From 2-01-FULL-41-21 sp038065335 (GTDB taxonomy: Bacteria; Patescibacteriota; Minisyncoccia; 2-02-FULL-40-12; GWA2-44-9): a stretch of 32,696 nt of DNA. The position numbers and the translations under genes were made by a program. Shown one piece after another: positions 23,892 to 29,250 of the stretch. The stretch lies in assembly GCA_038065335.1 (NCBI GenBank), contig JBBTRD010000024.1, forward strand, positions 1 to 32,696. The letters are read 5' to 3'. The notes beneath the pieces are model-generated. The model worked only from the letters and a program-made list of their open reading frames with translations. It made no database searches and was not told where the DNA came from. Positions within the stretch are counted from its first letter, which is position 1. Every line of letters begins with the position of its first letter.

Positions 23892-24542
23892 TTATTCTAC
23901 TGTTATATAGTCTTTCATCTTCTGAAACCTTGCTGTTTTAATGTCCTTTACCATCATGATATCTTCTATCTTCTGAAATGGGCCGTTAGCATTCCGGTAA
24001 TTAATAATGTACTGAGCACGAGCTGTACCAACTTCCGGAATCTCTTGTAGCTCGATGTAACTAGCAGTATTAATGTTTATTTTAGTCGACTGCGGGGAAG
24101 AAGTAGGAATTGGGGTCACAGTTGGAGTTGGCGACGATAATGGTGTTAACGATAATGGTGTTGGAGACGAAGTTTCCGTCAGAGATGGGCTAGCCACTGG
24201 TTGGAACGTAACAGGAGATGGTGACATTACTGATGTCGGTGTACGACTAGGTGACACCGATGGTGACACAGAAACATATTGATTATTGTCATATATCAAT
24301 GGTGACATGGTTGGTGACACGACTGGTGACATAGAGGTGACATTGGTGACATTCTTTAATGTCACCACTTGTTTTAATGTCACCATCGGTGTCACCATGT
24401 CATTAGGTGACATTTTTGGAGAAGTAGTAGTGTTGGCACCTAAAAATGCCAAGAGGCGACCTCCATATCCCGGTCCATAACTAAATCCCAAAGTAATAAG
24501 AAAAACTGCCCCCAAAGAACCGACGAATATCCATCTGTTCAT
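23892..24542 (-). CDS. ComEA-like helix-hairpin-helix DNA-binding protein
   Basis: 216 aa. N-terminal TM anchor (~5-25), then a long Ser/Thr/Pro/Val linker (~40-150) of MSP, VT and SPT repeats. The C-terminal ~65 residues are a ComEA-type HhH domain: ININTASYIELQEIPEVGTARAQYIINYRNANGPFQKIEDIMMVKDI. In competent bacteria ComEA binds incoming double-stranded DNA outside the membrane. Patescibacteria commonly keep competence proteins, and nucleotide salvage from DNA would suit them. The linker is encoded by an unusual cluster of GGTGACA/TGTCACC words. TATAAT lies 5 nt before the ATG, so the transcript is probably leaderless. The HhH assignment is firm; the uptake role is inference. Confidence 0.85.
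   Translation of the reverse strand: MNRWIFVGSLGAVFLITLGFSYGPGYGGRLLAFLGANTTTSPKMSPNDMVTPMVTLKQVVTLKNVTNVTSMSPVVSPTMSPLIYDNNQYVSVSPSVSPSRTPTSVMSPSPVTFQPVASPSLTETSSPTPLSLTPLSSPTPTVTPIPTSSPQSTKININTASYIELQEIPEVGTARAQYIINYRNANGPFQKIEDIMMVKDIKTARFQKMKDYITVE
24220..24412. repeat. Cluster of 12 GGTGACA/TGTCACC heptamers
   Basis: GGTGACA occurs at 24220, 24250, 24262, 24301, 24313, 24325, 24336, 24345 and 24406, and its complement at 24360, 24378 and 24390, all inside the linker-coding part of the ComEA-like gene. Several are spaced 12 nt apart. On the coding strand they give MSP or VT. Confidence 0.85.
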
Positions 24543-24547
24543 GACTC

Positions 24548-24553
24548 ATTATA
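24548..24553 (-). promoter_or_regulatory. -10 box of a leaderless promoter for the ComEA-like gene
   Basis: TATAAT on the - strand, 5 nt (GAGTC) before the ATG at 24542. No clear -35; the assembly gap begins at 24583. Confidence 0.55.
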
Positions 24554-24582
24554 AACGATTACACTGCGGAATAATATACCGC

Positions 24583-24682
24583 NNNNNNNNNNNNNNNNNN
24601 NNNNNNNNNNNNNNNNNNNNNNNNNNNNNNNNNNNNNNNNNNNNNNNNNNNNNNNNNNNNNNNNNNNNNNNNNNNNNNNNNN
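24583..24682. other. Assembly gap of 100 N
   Basis: Fixed-size N run between the ComEA-like and FKBP genes. Unlike the first gap, the two sides share no sequence, so real DNA of unknown length may be missing. A small TTAGCC/GGCTAA hairpin (24684-24702) lies at its right edge. Confidence 0.95.
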
Positions 24683-24720
24683 ATTAGCCCTATAGAGGCT
24701 AAACCTCAATTTAATATTTT

Positions 24721-24760
24721 GAAAAAGAAAAAGGCCCCATGCATTTGCAAGAGGTCTTTC
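24721..24760 (-). terminator. Rho-independent terminator of the FKBP gene
   Basis: On the - strand AAAGACCTC pairs with GGGGCCTTT (one mismatch, one G-T), followed by a T-rich tail (TTTTTCTTTTTC). It starts about 20 nt after the stop at 24782. Confidence 0.7.
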
Positions 24761-24781
24761 TATTTTTTGATATCAAATGTT

Positions 24782-25318
24782 CTACTTCACGCTGACGAGT
24801 TGAACTTCAAAAATCAAAACTGAATTCGCGGGAATAGGACCATTAGCTTGAGCGCCGTAACCTAGCGAAGCCGGAATGACAAGCTCGCGTATTCCTCCGA
24901 CTTTCATACCGGCCACACCTTCGTCCCAACCTTTGATGACTTGGCCGGCGCCGAGTTGAAAATTAAATGGTTCGACATGTTTGAAGGCTGGATCAATATT
25001 ACTGTCGAATACTTTGCCATCACTAAGCGCTCCGGTATAATTGACCGTCGCTGTTTGTCCGGCTTTGGCAACGGCACCCGAACCCACAATTTTGTCTTGA
25101 TATTGAAGTCCAGAAGCGGTAGTAATAATCTCTCCGACAGGACTGGCCGTCATTGCCGGGATTGTTGTGGGCGAAACACTAACAGAAACATCCGCTGTTG
25201 GTGTTACCGAAGGCGACGTGTCGTACAAACTTGACAGATCACTCCCCTTGCGCATAAACAACCAGACCCCAACCGCCACAATCGCAATCACGATAATATA
25301 CATAAAAATATTTTTCAT
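24782..25318 (-). CDS. FKBP-type peptidyl-prolyl isomerase, membrane-anchored
   Basis: 178 aa from the ATG at 25318; ATGs further upstream are inside an inverted-repeat element. One TM helix (~3-22), a short Ser/Thr/Pro stalk, then a complete FKBP domain of ~110 residues: TASGLQYQDKIVGSGAVAKAGQTATVNYTG, DGKVFDSN, FQLGAGQVIKGWDEGVAGMKVGG, RELVIPASLGYG and PIPANSVLIFEVQLV. The hydrophobic pocket residues (Y, F, D, W and the GYG tyrosine) are present, so it should be active. It likely folds exported proteins at the outer face. The start codon is the ATG in CGGGATG at the end of element B. Confidence 0.9.
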   Translation of the reverse strand: MKNIFMYIIVIAIVAVGVWLFMRKGSDLSSLYDTSPSVTPTADVSVSVSPTTIPAMTASPVGEIITTASGLQYQDKIVGSGAVAKAGQTATVNYTGALSDGKVFDSNIDPAFKHVEPFNFQLGAGQVIKGWDEGVAGMKVGGIRELVIPASLGYGAQANGPIPANSVLIFEVQLVSVK

Positions 25319-25451
25319 CCCGCGCATAACGAGCACTGGGCTTGCTGTTTTGTCCGATATATCGGACGTTCATAATCCCACTGCCTGATAAATTATTTTA
25401 TTAAACTCTTAATCGCCCATACAAGAAACTAGTGCTTGTTATGTGCGGGAT
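25317..25451 (-). repeat. Intergenic cruciform element B, ending at a start codon
   Basis: Arms of 21 nt (25431-25451 and 25317-25337; core ATCCCGC and GCGGGAT) match at 19 positions, and the two differences are G-T on the + strand. An inner perfect 16-nt palindrome GTCCGATATATCGGAC lies at 25352-25367. On the - strand the element begins at the TAA of the DUF5671 gene and ends at the ATG of the FKBP gene. Confidence 0.85.
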
Positions 25452-26395
25452 TAATATTTTAATGACGGAGTCAATCCTTTTGGATTTACGGGATACAACG
25501 CTTCGTCAATGGTTCGATCAAAACAGACTCGGCCAGCGCCGTGTTGCCAATTATAATAAGGGTATATGGCTGGAATAGATTCCCTTGGATTAACCGTATC
25601 AAAGTTAAAATTAGCGCACAATCGAAAAGCGCGAACACCAGTCAAACTATATTCATAGGACTGATTAGTCTGCGAATCAACGGGCACGCTGAAACCGGAA
25701 ATAGAATCATTCAAAAAATCAAGCGATTTGGGGAGTGAGCCCTTCTGCTGCCAATAATACATCAACTGACTTTGAATAGTTTGAAGGTTGCTTACTTTTG
25801 CATCATCAAATCTAACTAAACGCTGACTTTGAGGAGAACCCGCCAGATAAAATCCATAACCGAGCGTCAACGCGACAATACTGACAATAATCACCCGAAA
25901 AATATTGCGAGAATAAATCCGGTCACGTAATTCAGAAAGATAATAGAACAATGTTGAGCCAGCGATAAAGAAAATCGTCAGAACTTTCAAAATAAAAGCC
26001 GTCGTTAGATCGCCATTCAAGAAACTTTGAATCAAAGTGATAAGGTCTCCAATCACCACTAGTCCGGCCACAAAAACGGTAAAATATAATAACCAATGAC
26101 GAACACGAAGGTCGCGTTTCATCGGTTCAGTCACAACATCTCTGTGTAAAGTCAGACTGACCCAGAAAAATACGGGGAACACCACCACTAATGCCGCCAA
26201 AGCGGTACGAATCAAACCATAGCTAGCGTTTGAAGCCATATAACCATACTGCAAAATGTCGGGAAATTTAAGATCGATATATTGATAGATGAGCATCCCA
26301 AAACTGCCCGCGCTCATCACCAGCGTGATTAAACTTAATAAATACAAAAACACGTCTCTGGGCGTTGAACGACTGACTTGTGAGTTGGTATCCAT
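25451..26395 (-). CDS. DUF5671-domain membrane protein
   Basis: 314 aa from the ATG at 26395; the longer frame from 26470 would translate element C (MNPVRSLARN...). About five TM helices are seen in ~1-210: FLYLLSLITLVMSAGSFGMLIYQYID, then ALAALVVVFPVFFWVSL, LLYFTVFVAGLVVIGDLI and two more. The first part matches DUF5671, a family I associate with Patescibacteria. The C-terminal ~130 residues are pilin-like in layout: a hydrophobic helix, then DAKVSNLQTIQSQLMYYWQQKGSLPKSL and a Cys-containing tail (LCANFNF, GRVCFDR). That pattern resembles the end of type IV pseudopilins. Function is unknown. Confidence 0.78.
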   Translation of the reverse strand: MDTNSQVSRSTPRDVFLYLLSLITLVMSAGSFGMLIYQYIDLKFPDILQYGYMASNASYGLIRTALAALVVVFPVFFWVSLTLHRDVVTEPMKRDLRVRHWLLYFTVFVAGLVVIGDLITLIQSFLNGDLTTAFILKVLTIFFIAGSTLFYYLSELRDRIYSRNIFRVIIVSIVALTLGYGFYLAGSPQSQRLVRFDDAKVSNLQTIQSQLMYYWQQKGSLPKSLDFLNDSISGFSVPVDSQTNQSYEYSLTGVRAFRLCANFNFDTVNPRESIPAIYPYYNWQHGAGRVCFDRTIDEALYPVNPKGLTPSLKY

Positions 26396-26466
26396 CCCGT
26401 TAGAAGTAGCCCCGCCAAGGTCCTCCGGACTCGCAACTAGGTTGCGAGCGAGACTTCTAACGGGAT
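26394..26466 (-). repeat. Intergenic cruciform element C, ending at a start codon
   Basis: ATCCCGTTAGAAGT (26453-26466, read on -) and ACTTCTAACGGGAT (26394-26407) form a perfect 14-bp stem. Inside are a perfect 8-bp hairpin CTCGCAAC/GTTGCGAG (26430-26448) and a 4-bp GTCC/GGAC hairpin (26420-26430). The right arm ends with the A (and T) of the ATG at 26395. Confidence 0.88.
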
Positions 26467-26487
26467 TCATAGATTTCAGTGTAACAA

Positions 26488-26493
26488 ATTATA
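26488..26493 (-). promoter_or_regulatory. Possible -10 box before element C
   Basis: TATAAT on the - strand in the spacer after the tRNA-binding gene. No good -35. If used, the mRNA would begin near 26481 and element C would form its 5' leader. Confidence 0.4.
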
Positions 26494-26506
26494 ATAAAAA
26501 TATCCA

Positions 26507-26845
26507 TCACCTAATCCCCGACCCTGCCGGCATATCTTTGTCGGGCATAAGCAGTGAAACTATTTCTTCTCCGGCAGTTGCCGGATTCGATGCCGCCAGA
26601 ACCATACCATTGGATTCGAGACCCATCATTGAACGCGGTTCAAGATTGGCCACAATCACAATTTGTCTACCGACAAGCTCGGTCGACTGATAATGCTTGG
26701 CAATACCCGCTAAAATCTGACGCGGTACAGCCTCACCTAAATCGACCTGTAATTTTAGCAACTTCTCCGAGCCTTCAATTGATTCGGCGCTTAAAACACG
26801 CCCGACTTTCAGTTCTATCTTCTTTAAGTCGTCAATGGTAATCAT
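26507..26845 (-). CDS. Stand-alone tRNA-binding domain protein (MetG C-terminal/CsaA type)
   Basis: 112 aa, OB-fold of the EMAPII/Arc1p type: ITIDDLKKIELKVGRVLSAESIEGSEKLLKLQVDLGEAVPRQILAGIAKHY, then GRQIVIVANLEPRSMMGLESNGMVLAAS. This equals the dimerisation and tRNA-binding tail fused to many bacterial methionyl-tRNA synthetases. Here it is encoded alone, with no synthetase body in the window. It may act in trans on a short MetG, or be a CsaA-like protein; the IDDLKKIELKVG start favours the MetG type. Position upstream of the DUF5671 gene suggests a shared transcript without clear functional meaning. Confidence 0.85.
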   Translation of the reverse strand: MITIDDLKKIELKVGRVLSAESIEGSEKLLKLQVDLGEAVPRQILAGIAKHYQSTELVGRQIVIVANLEPRSMMGLESNGMVLAASNPATAGEEIVSLLMPDKDMPAGSGIR

Positions 26846-26895
26846 TTTTAGAATAATTTAAGTGTATGCTTTTAAAAACTACGGGGCAAGGTTTG

Positions 26896-27576
26896 CTAGA
26901 TTTTATTCTGAATAGACTTAATCCAGCCGGACAATTGCCGCGCCAACATCGAACTAGCTTTGACGCGGATTCTTAGGAGGCCAAATTCGGCTTTTTTTAC
27001 CTGCCTCTTCTTCCTCTTTTTCTTGGCCTTTTGGGCGTAAATTCTGGTAAATATACTCTGCGGAAAACCCGTCACTTCGGACCAATACTGAATAGCTTTT
27101 TCCTTATCATTCTCAACCTCAACTAAAATATCGCACAAAACATCCGTTTCTCCCAGCTGGCCGACCTCCATCAACCACTTCAAAAACAATCGAATCAGGT
27201 AGGGATCGGAACTGGTAAATTTCACGCCTTTTTTAACATCTCGGTCGCTAACTCTCTCCCGCCAATAAAGCATGATGCCCATCAGCCACAACTCCCGTTT
27301 AGAAATATCTTTAATATCTTTGGCCGAAGTCTTCTCGATTTTGGTAATCGCCTCACTCACCCGTTTTGAGCGAATTTGAGCCCCTTTCTGAATCGCCTCG
27401 TCGCGTTTCTTGCGGAGCCGAACCAGTTGCGCTTCCGATAATTTTATATCTTTAAACCAATAGGACAGTGTCGCCTTGGGCACCGAAACGAATTTTTGGA
27501 TTTCTGAATACGAATACCCGCCCCGACGAAGGGACATGGCAAGATTCTTGCGTTGATTGATGGTTTGTTGAACCAT
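26896..27576 (-). CDS. HTH protein, possibly with a LAGLIDADG-like domain
   Basis: 226 aa. Residues ~8-48 form a helix-turn-helix (LRRGGYSYSEIQKFVSVPKATLSYWFKDIKLS). A charged coiled-coil-like stretch follows (~50-95). Residues ~95-150 (ELWLMGIMLYWRERVSDRD ... VKFTSSDPYLIRLFLKWLMEVG) resemble the LxxxLYWxEG/SNSDPxLI pattern of a family that I believe has a homing-endonuclease-like fold. The expected Glu-Gly after LYW is replaced by Arg-Glu-Arg here, so catalysis is doubtful. The C-terminus is very basic (KAKKKRKKRQVKKAEFG), suiting DNA or RNA binding. A transcription regulator or a domesticated endonuclease are both possible. Ends 50 nt before the tRNA-binding gene. Confidence 0.65.
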   Translation of the reverse strand: MVQQTINQRKNLAMSLRRGGYSYSEIQKFVSVPKATLSYWFKDIKLSEAQLVRLRKKRDEAIQKGAQIRSKRVSEAITKIEKTSAKDIKDISKRELWLMGIMLYWRERVSDRDVKKGVKFTSSDPYLIRLFLKWLMEVGQLGETDVLCDILVEVENDKEKAIQYWSEVTGFPQSIFTRIYAQKAKKKRKKRQVKKAEFGLLRIRVKASSMLARQLSGWIKSIQNKI

Positions 27577-27640
27577 GGTGGGTACTTACTACTTTAATAA
27601 TAGAACTCCAACAAATTCACGCAACTATTGTTATCAACAA

Positions 27641-27689
27641 AACCAAAAACCGTCCCTCCCCACGCATGGGGATGGGACGGTTTTTGGTT
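27641..27689. terminator. Strong bidirectional terminator after the cold-shock gene
   Basis: AACCAAAAACCGTCCC pairs perfectly with GGGACGGTTTTTGGTT, with an inner TCCCC/GGGGA stem. The A-tract, GC stem and T-tract are symmetrical. It begins 4 nt after the stop of the cold-shock gene at 27694. Confidence 0.9.
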
Positions 27690-27693
27690 AGTG

Positions 27694-27915
27694 TTACTCG
27701 CCTTTGACGTCGCTGGCTTGGGGGCCTTTATTGCCTTGAGTGACCGTATAAGACACTCTCTGTCCTTCTTTGAGACTTTCAATTGTACCTCCCACAACTC
27801 CGCTGTGATGGAAGAACAAATCTTCTTTGTCTTGTGGTAATTCAGCCTTATCATCAGGAGTGATGAAGCCAAAACCTTTGTCCGTAACTAATCGCTTGAT
27901 TGTACCTTGACTCAT
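27694..27915 (-). CDS. Cold-shock domain protein (Csp family)
   Basis: 73 aa from the ATG at 27915 (MSQGTIKRL); an ATG nine codons upstream gives a non-family tail. The OB-fold carries RNP1 KGFGFITPDD and RNP2 DLFFHHS, then SLKEGQRVSYTVTQGNKGPQASDV. The loop between RNP1 and RNP2 is a few residues longer than in E. coli CspA (KAELPQDKED). It binds single-stranded RNA/DNA and likely acts as an RNA chaperone. It has its own promoter at 28003-28031, a leader of ~80 nt as usual for csp genes, and a strong terminator, so it should be a monocistronic, well-expressed gene. Confidence 0.93.
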   Translation of the reverse strand: MSQGTIKRLVTDKGFGFITPDDKAELPQDKEDLFFHHSGVVGGTIESLKEGQRVSYTVTQGNKGPQASDVKGE

Positions 27916-28002
27916 GGATTTATAGTTAATGTTTGTTCGCAAATTTAACTATTGAGGAAGTTCGACTATTCTTCTTTAGAAATAAGTATTTTGCTTGAAT
28001 TA

Positions 28003-28031
28003 AGTATAGCACCAATTCTCGATAGTGTACA
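28003..28031 (-). promoter_or_regulatory. Promoter of the cold-shock gene
   Basis: TGTACA (28026-28031, read on -), 17-nt spacer, TATACT (28003-28008) with an upstream TGC giving an extended -10. The predicted start near 27996 leaves a leader of about 80 nt. Confidence 0.65.
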
Positions 28032-28045
28032 TAGCCTGTCAACAA

Positions 28046-29137
28046 CTAGACACAACGTTTGGCCATTTCGGCCATTTCGTCGATAGGAATAACAAGAATT
28101 TTAGTATTGAGATATTCTAAACCAGTGGTAATTTTGGCCCGCATGTATTCGGAACGTTCGCCGATGGTAGCCGTAAAAACTAACAAATCAAGACCGCCCA
28201 GAAGCGCGGAATAAGCACCGATGTATTTTTTGATGGCTCTTGCAAAAACAGTCAGTGCTTCCCCGGCCAAAGTGTCGCCCGCTTTTTCTAGTTCAATGAG
28301 CTCTTTGACGAATTGGGTCTTCCCGCTTAGGCCCAACAATCCCGATTCCGTATAAAGCATTGATTCCAGCGTACTGGCGTCCATGCCACTTTTCTTTAAA
28401 AGATACAGCACGGCCGCCGCGTCAATATTCCCCACCCGCGAACCCATCGGCACGCCTTCCAGCGGCGTAAAGCCCATGGAAGTATCCACGGGTTGACCGT
28501 TTTTTAAAGCCGTAATACTTGTCCCGCTGCCAAGATGGCAAATAATCATTCTGTCGGGGACATTCACTTGTAGCTTCTGAACACTGCTCAAAACCGAGCT
28601 CATCGAAATACCATGATAACCGTAGCGATAAATTTCATACTTCTCGGCCAATTCTTTGGGCAAACCATAAAGTTTTGCTTCTCGAGGTATATCTTTATAA
28701 AACGCGCTATCGGAAATACCCCAGAGAAGAACATCGCCAGCCCAACTTTTTATTTTATTTAATTCTTCCAGAACCGGCGTGATGTGCAACGGAGCCATTT
28801 CTTGAGCTTCCGTTAGTTTGGCAATATAAGCATCGTCTATAACCTTGTCTTCTTGAAAGAATACGCCGGGCGCGACAATCCGCACGCCAATTTTGGTAAT
28901 ATTATTTATTTTGGCAATATTTTTTTCTCCGGCCAGTCGGACTACATACGCGCCAACATCGTCATAGTCGGCTTCGGTAATCTGAACATCTTGTCTGTCA
29001 TCCCCCACTGTAACCGTACTAATATAACCCGCGCTGGTTTTTTCCATATGAACGCCGCAAAGCTCCCTTTGCCCTTCATAGAGTCCGCACTTCTTGGAAG
29101 CGCTGCCGATATTAATAACTAAATATTTCTGGTCCAT
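28046..29137 (-). CDS. ackA: Acetate kinase
   Basis: 363 aa from the ATG at 29137 (MDQKYLVINIGSASKKCGLYEG); the ten codons upstream belong to element D. ASKHA fold: phosphate-1 loop NIGSASK (normally NxGSSSxK), then YGYHGISMSSVLS, ICHLGSGTSITALKNGQPVDTSMGFTPLEGVPMGSRVGNIDA and LVFTATIGERSEYMRAKI. The catalytic Arg and Asp regions are present. It is ~35 residues shorter than typical bacterial AckA (~400). It converts acetyl-P and ADP to acetate and ATP. It directly follows phosphoketolase, which makes acetyl-P, so the pair forms an energy-yielding module. Its start codon is the ATG of CGGGATG in the inverted repeat, so translation may depend on folding. Confidence 0.92.
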   Translation of the reverse strand: MDQKYLVINIGSASKKCGLYEGQRELCGVHMEKTSAGYISTVTVGDDRQDVQITEADYDDVGAYVVRLAGEKNIAKINNITKIGVRIVAPGVFFQEDKVIDDAYIAKLTEAQEMAPLHITPVLEELNKIKSWAGDVLLWGISDSAFYKDIPREAKLYGLPKELAEKYEIYRYGYHGISMSSVLSSVQKLQVNVPDRMIICHLGSGTSITALKNGQPVDTSMGFTPLEGVPMGSRVGNIDAAAVLYLLKKSGMDASTLESMLYTESGLLGLSGKTQFVKELIELEKAGDTLAGEALTVFARAIKKYIGAYSALLGGLDLLVFTATIGERSEYMRAKITTGLEYLNTKILVIPIDEMAEMAKRCV

Positions 29138-29250
29138 CCCGTACGAAGTAGCAAGTTTCTTGCCCATAATCCTAGTAACAAGATTCTAAACTACTCTATT
29201 ATTATTTAACACTTGTTTCAATGGACCCGTTAGGGCTACTTCGTTCGGGA
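29137..29250 (-). repeat. Intergenic cruciform element D, joining xfp stop to ackA start
   Basis: TCCCGAACGAAGTAGC (29235-29250, read on -) and GCTACTTCGTACGGGA (29137-29152) pair over 16 bp with one mismatch. The left arm contains the TAG of phosphoketolase, and the right arm ends in the A of the ackA ATG. Inside are GCAAG/CTTGC and AATCTTG/TAGGATT hairpins. A second GGTCCAT (29221-29227) can instead pair with ATGGACC over the ackA start (29131-29137). Confidence 0.87.

Noticed and set aside
26396..26470. N-terminal extension MNPVRSLARN... of the DUF5671 protein
   Set aside because: It is a translation of element C, not of a protein domain; MDTNSQ at 26395 is the sensible start.
29138..29167. 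N-terminal extension MGKKLATSYG of acetate kinase
   Set aside because: It comes from element D; family members start at the MxxxYLVIN strand.
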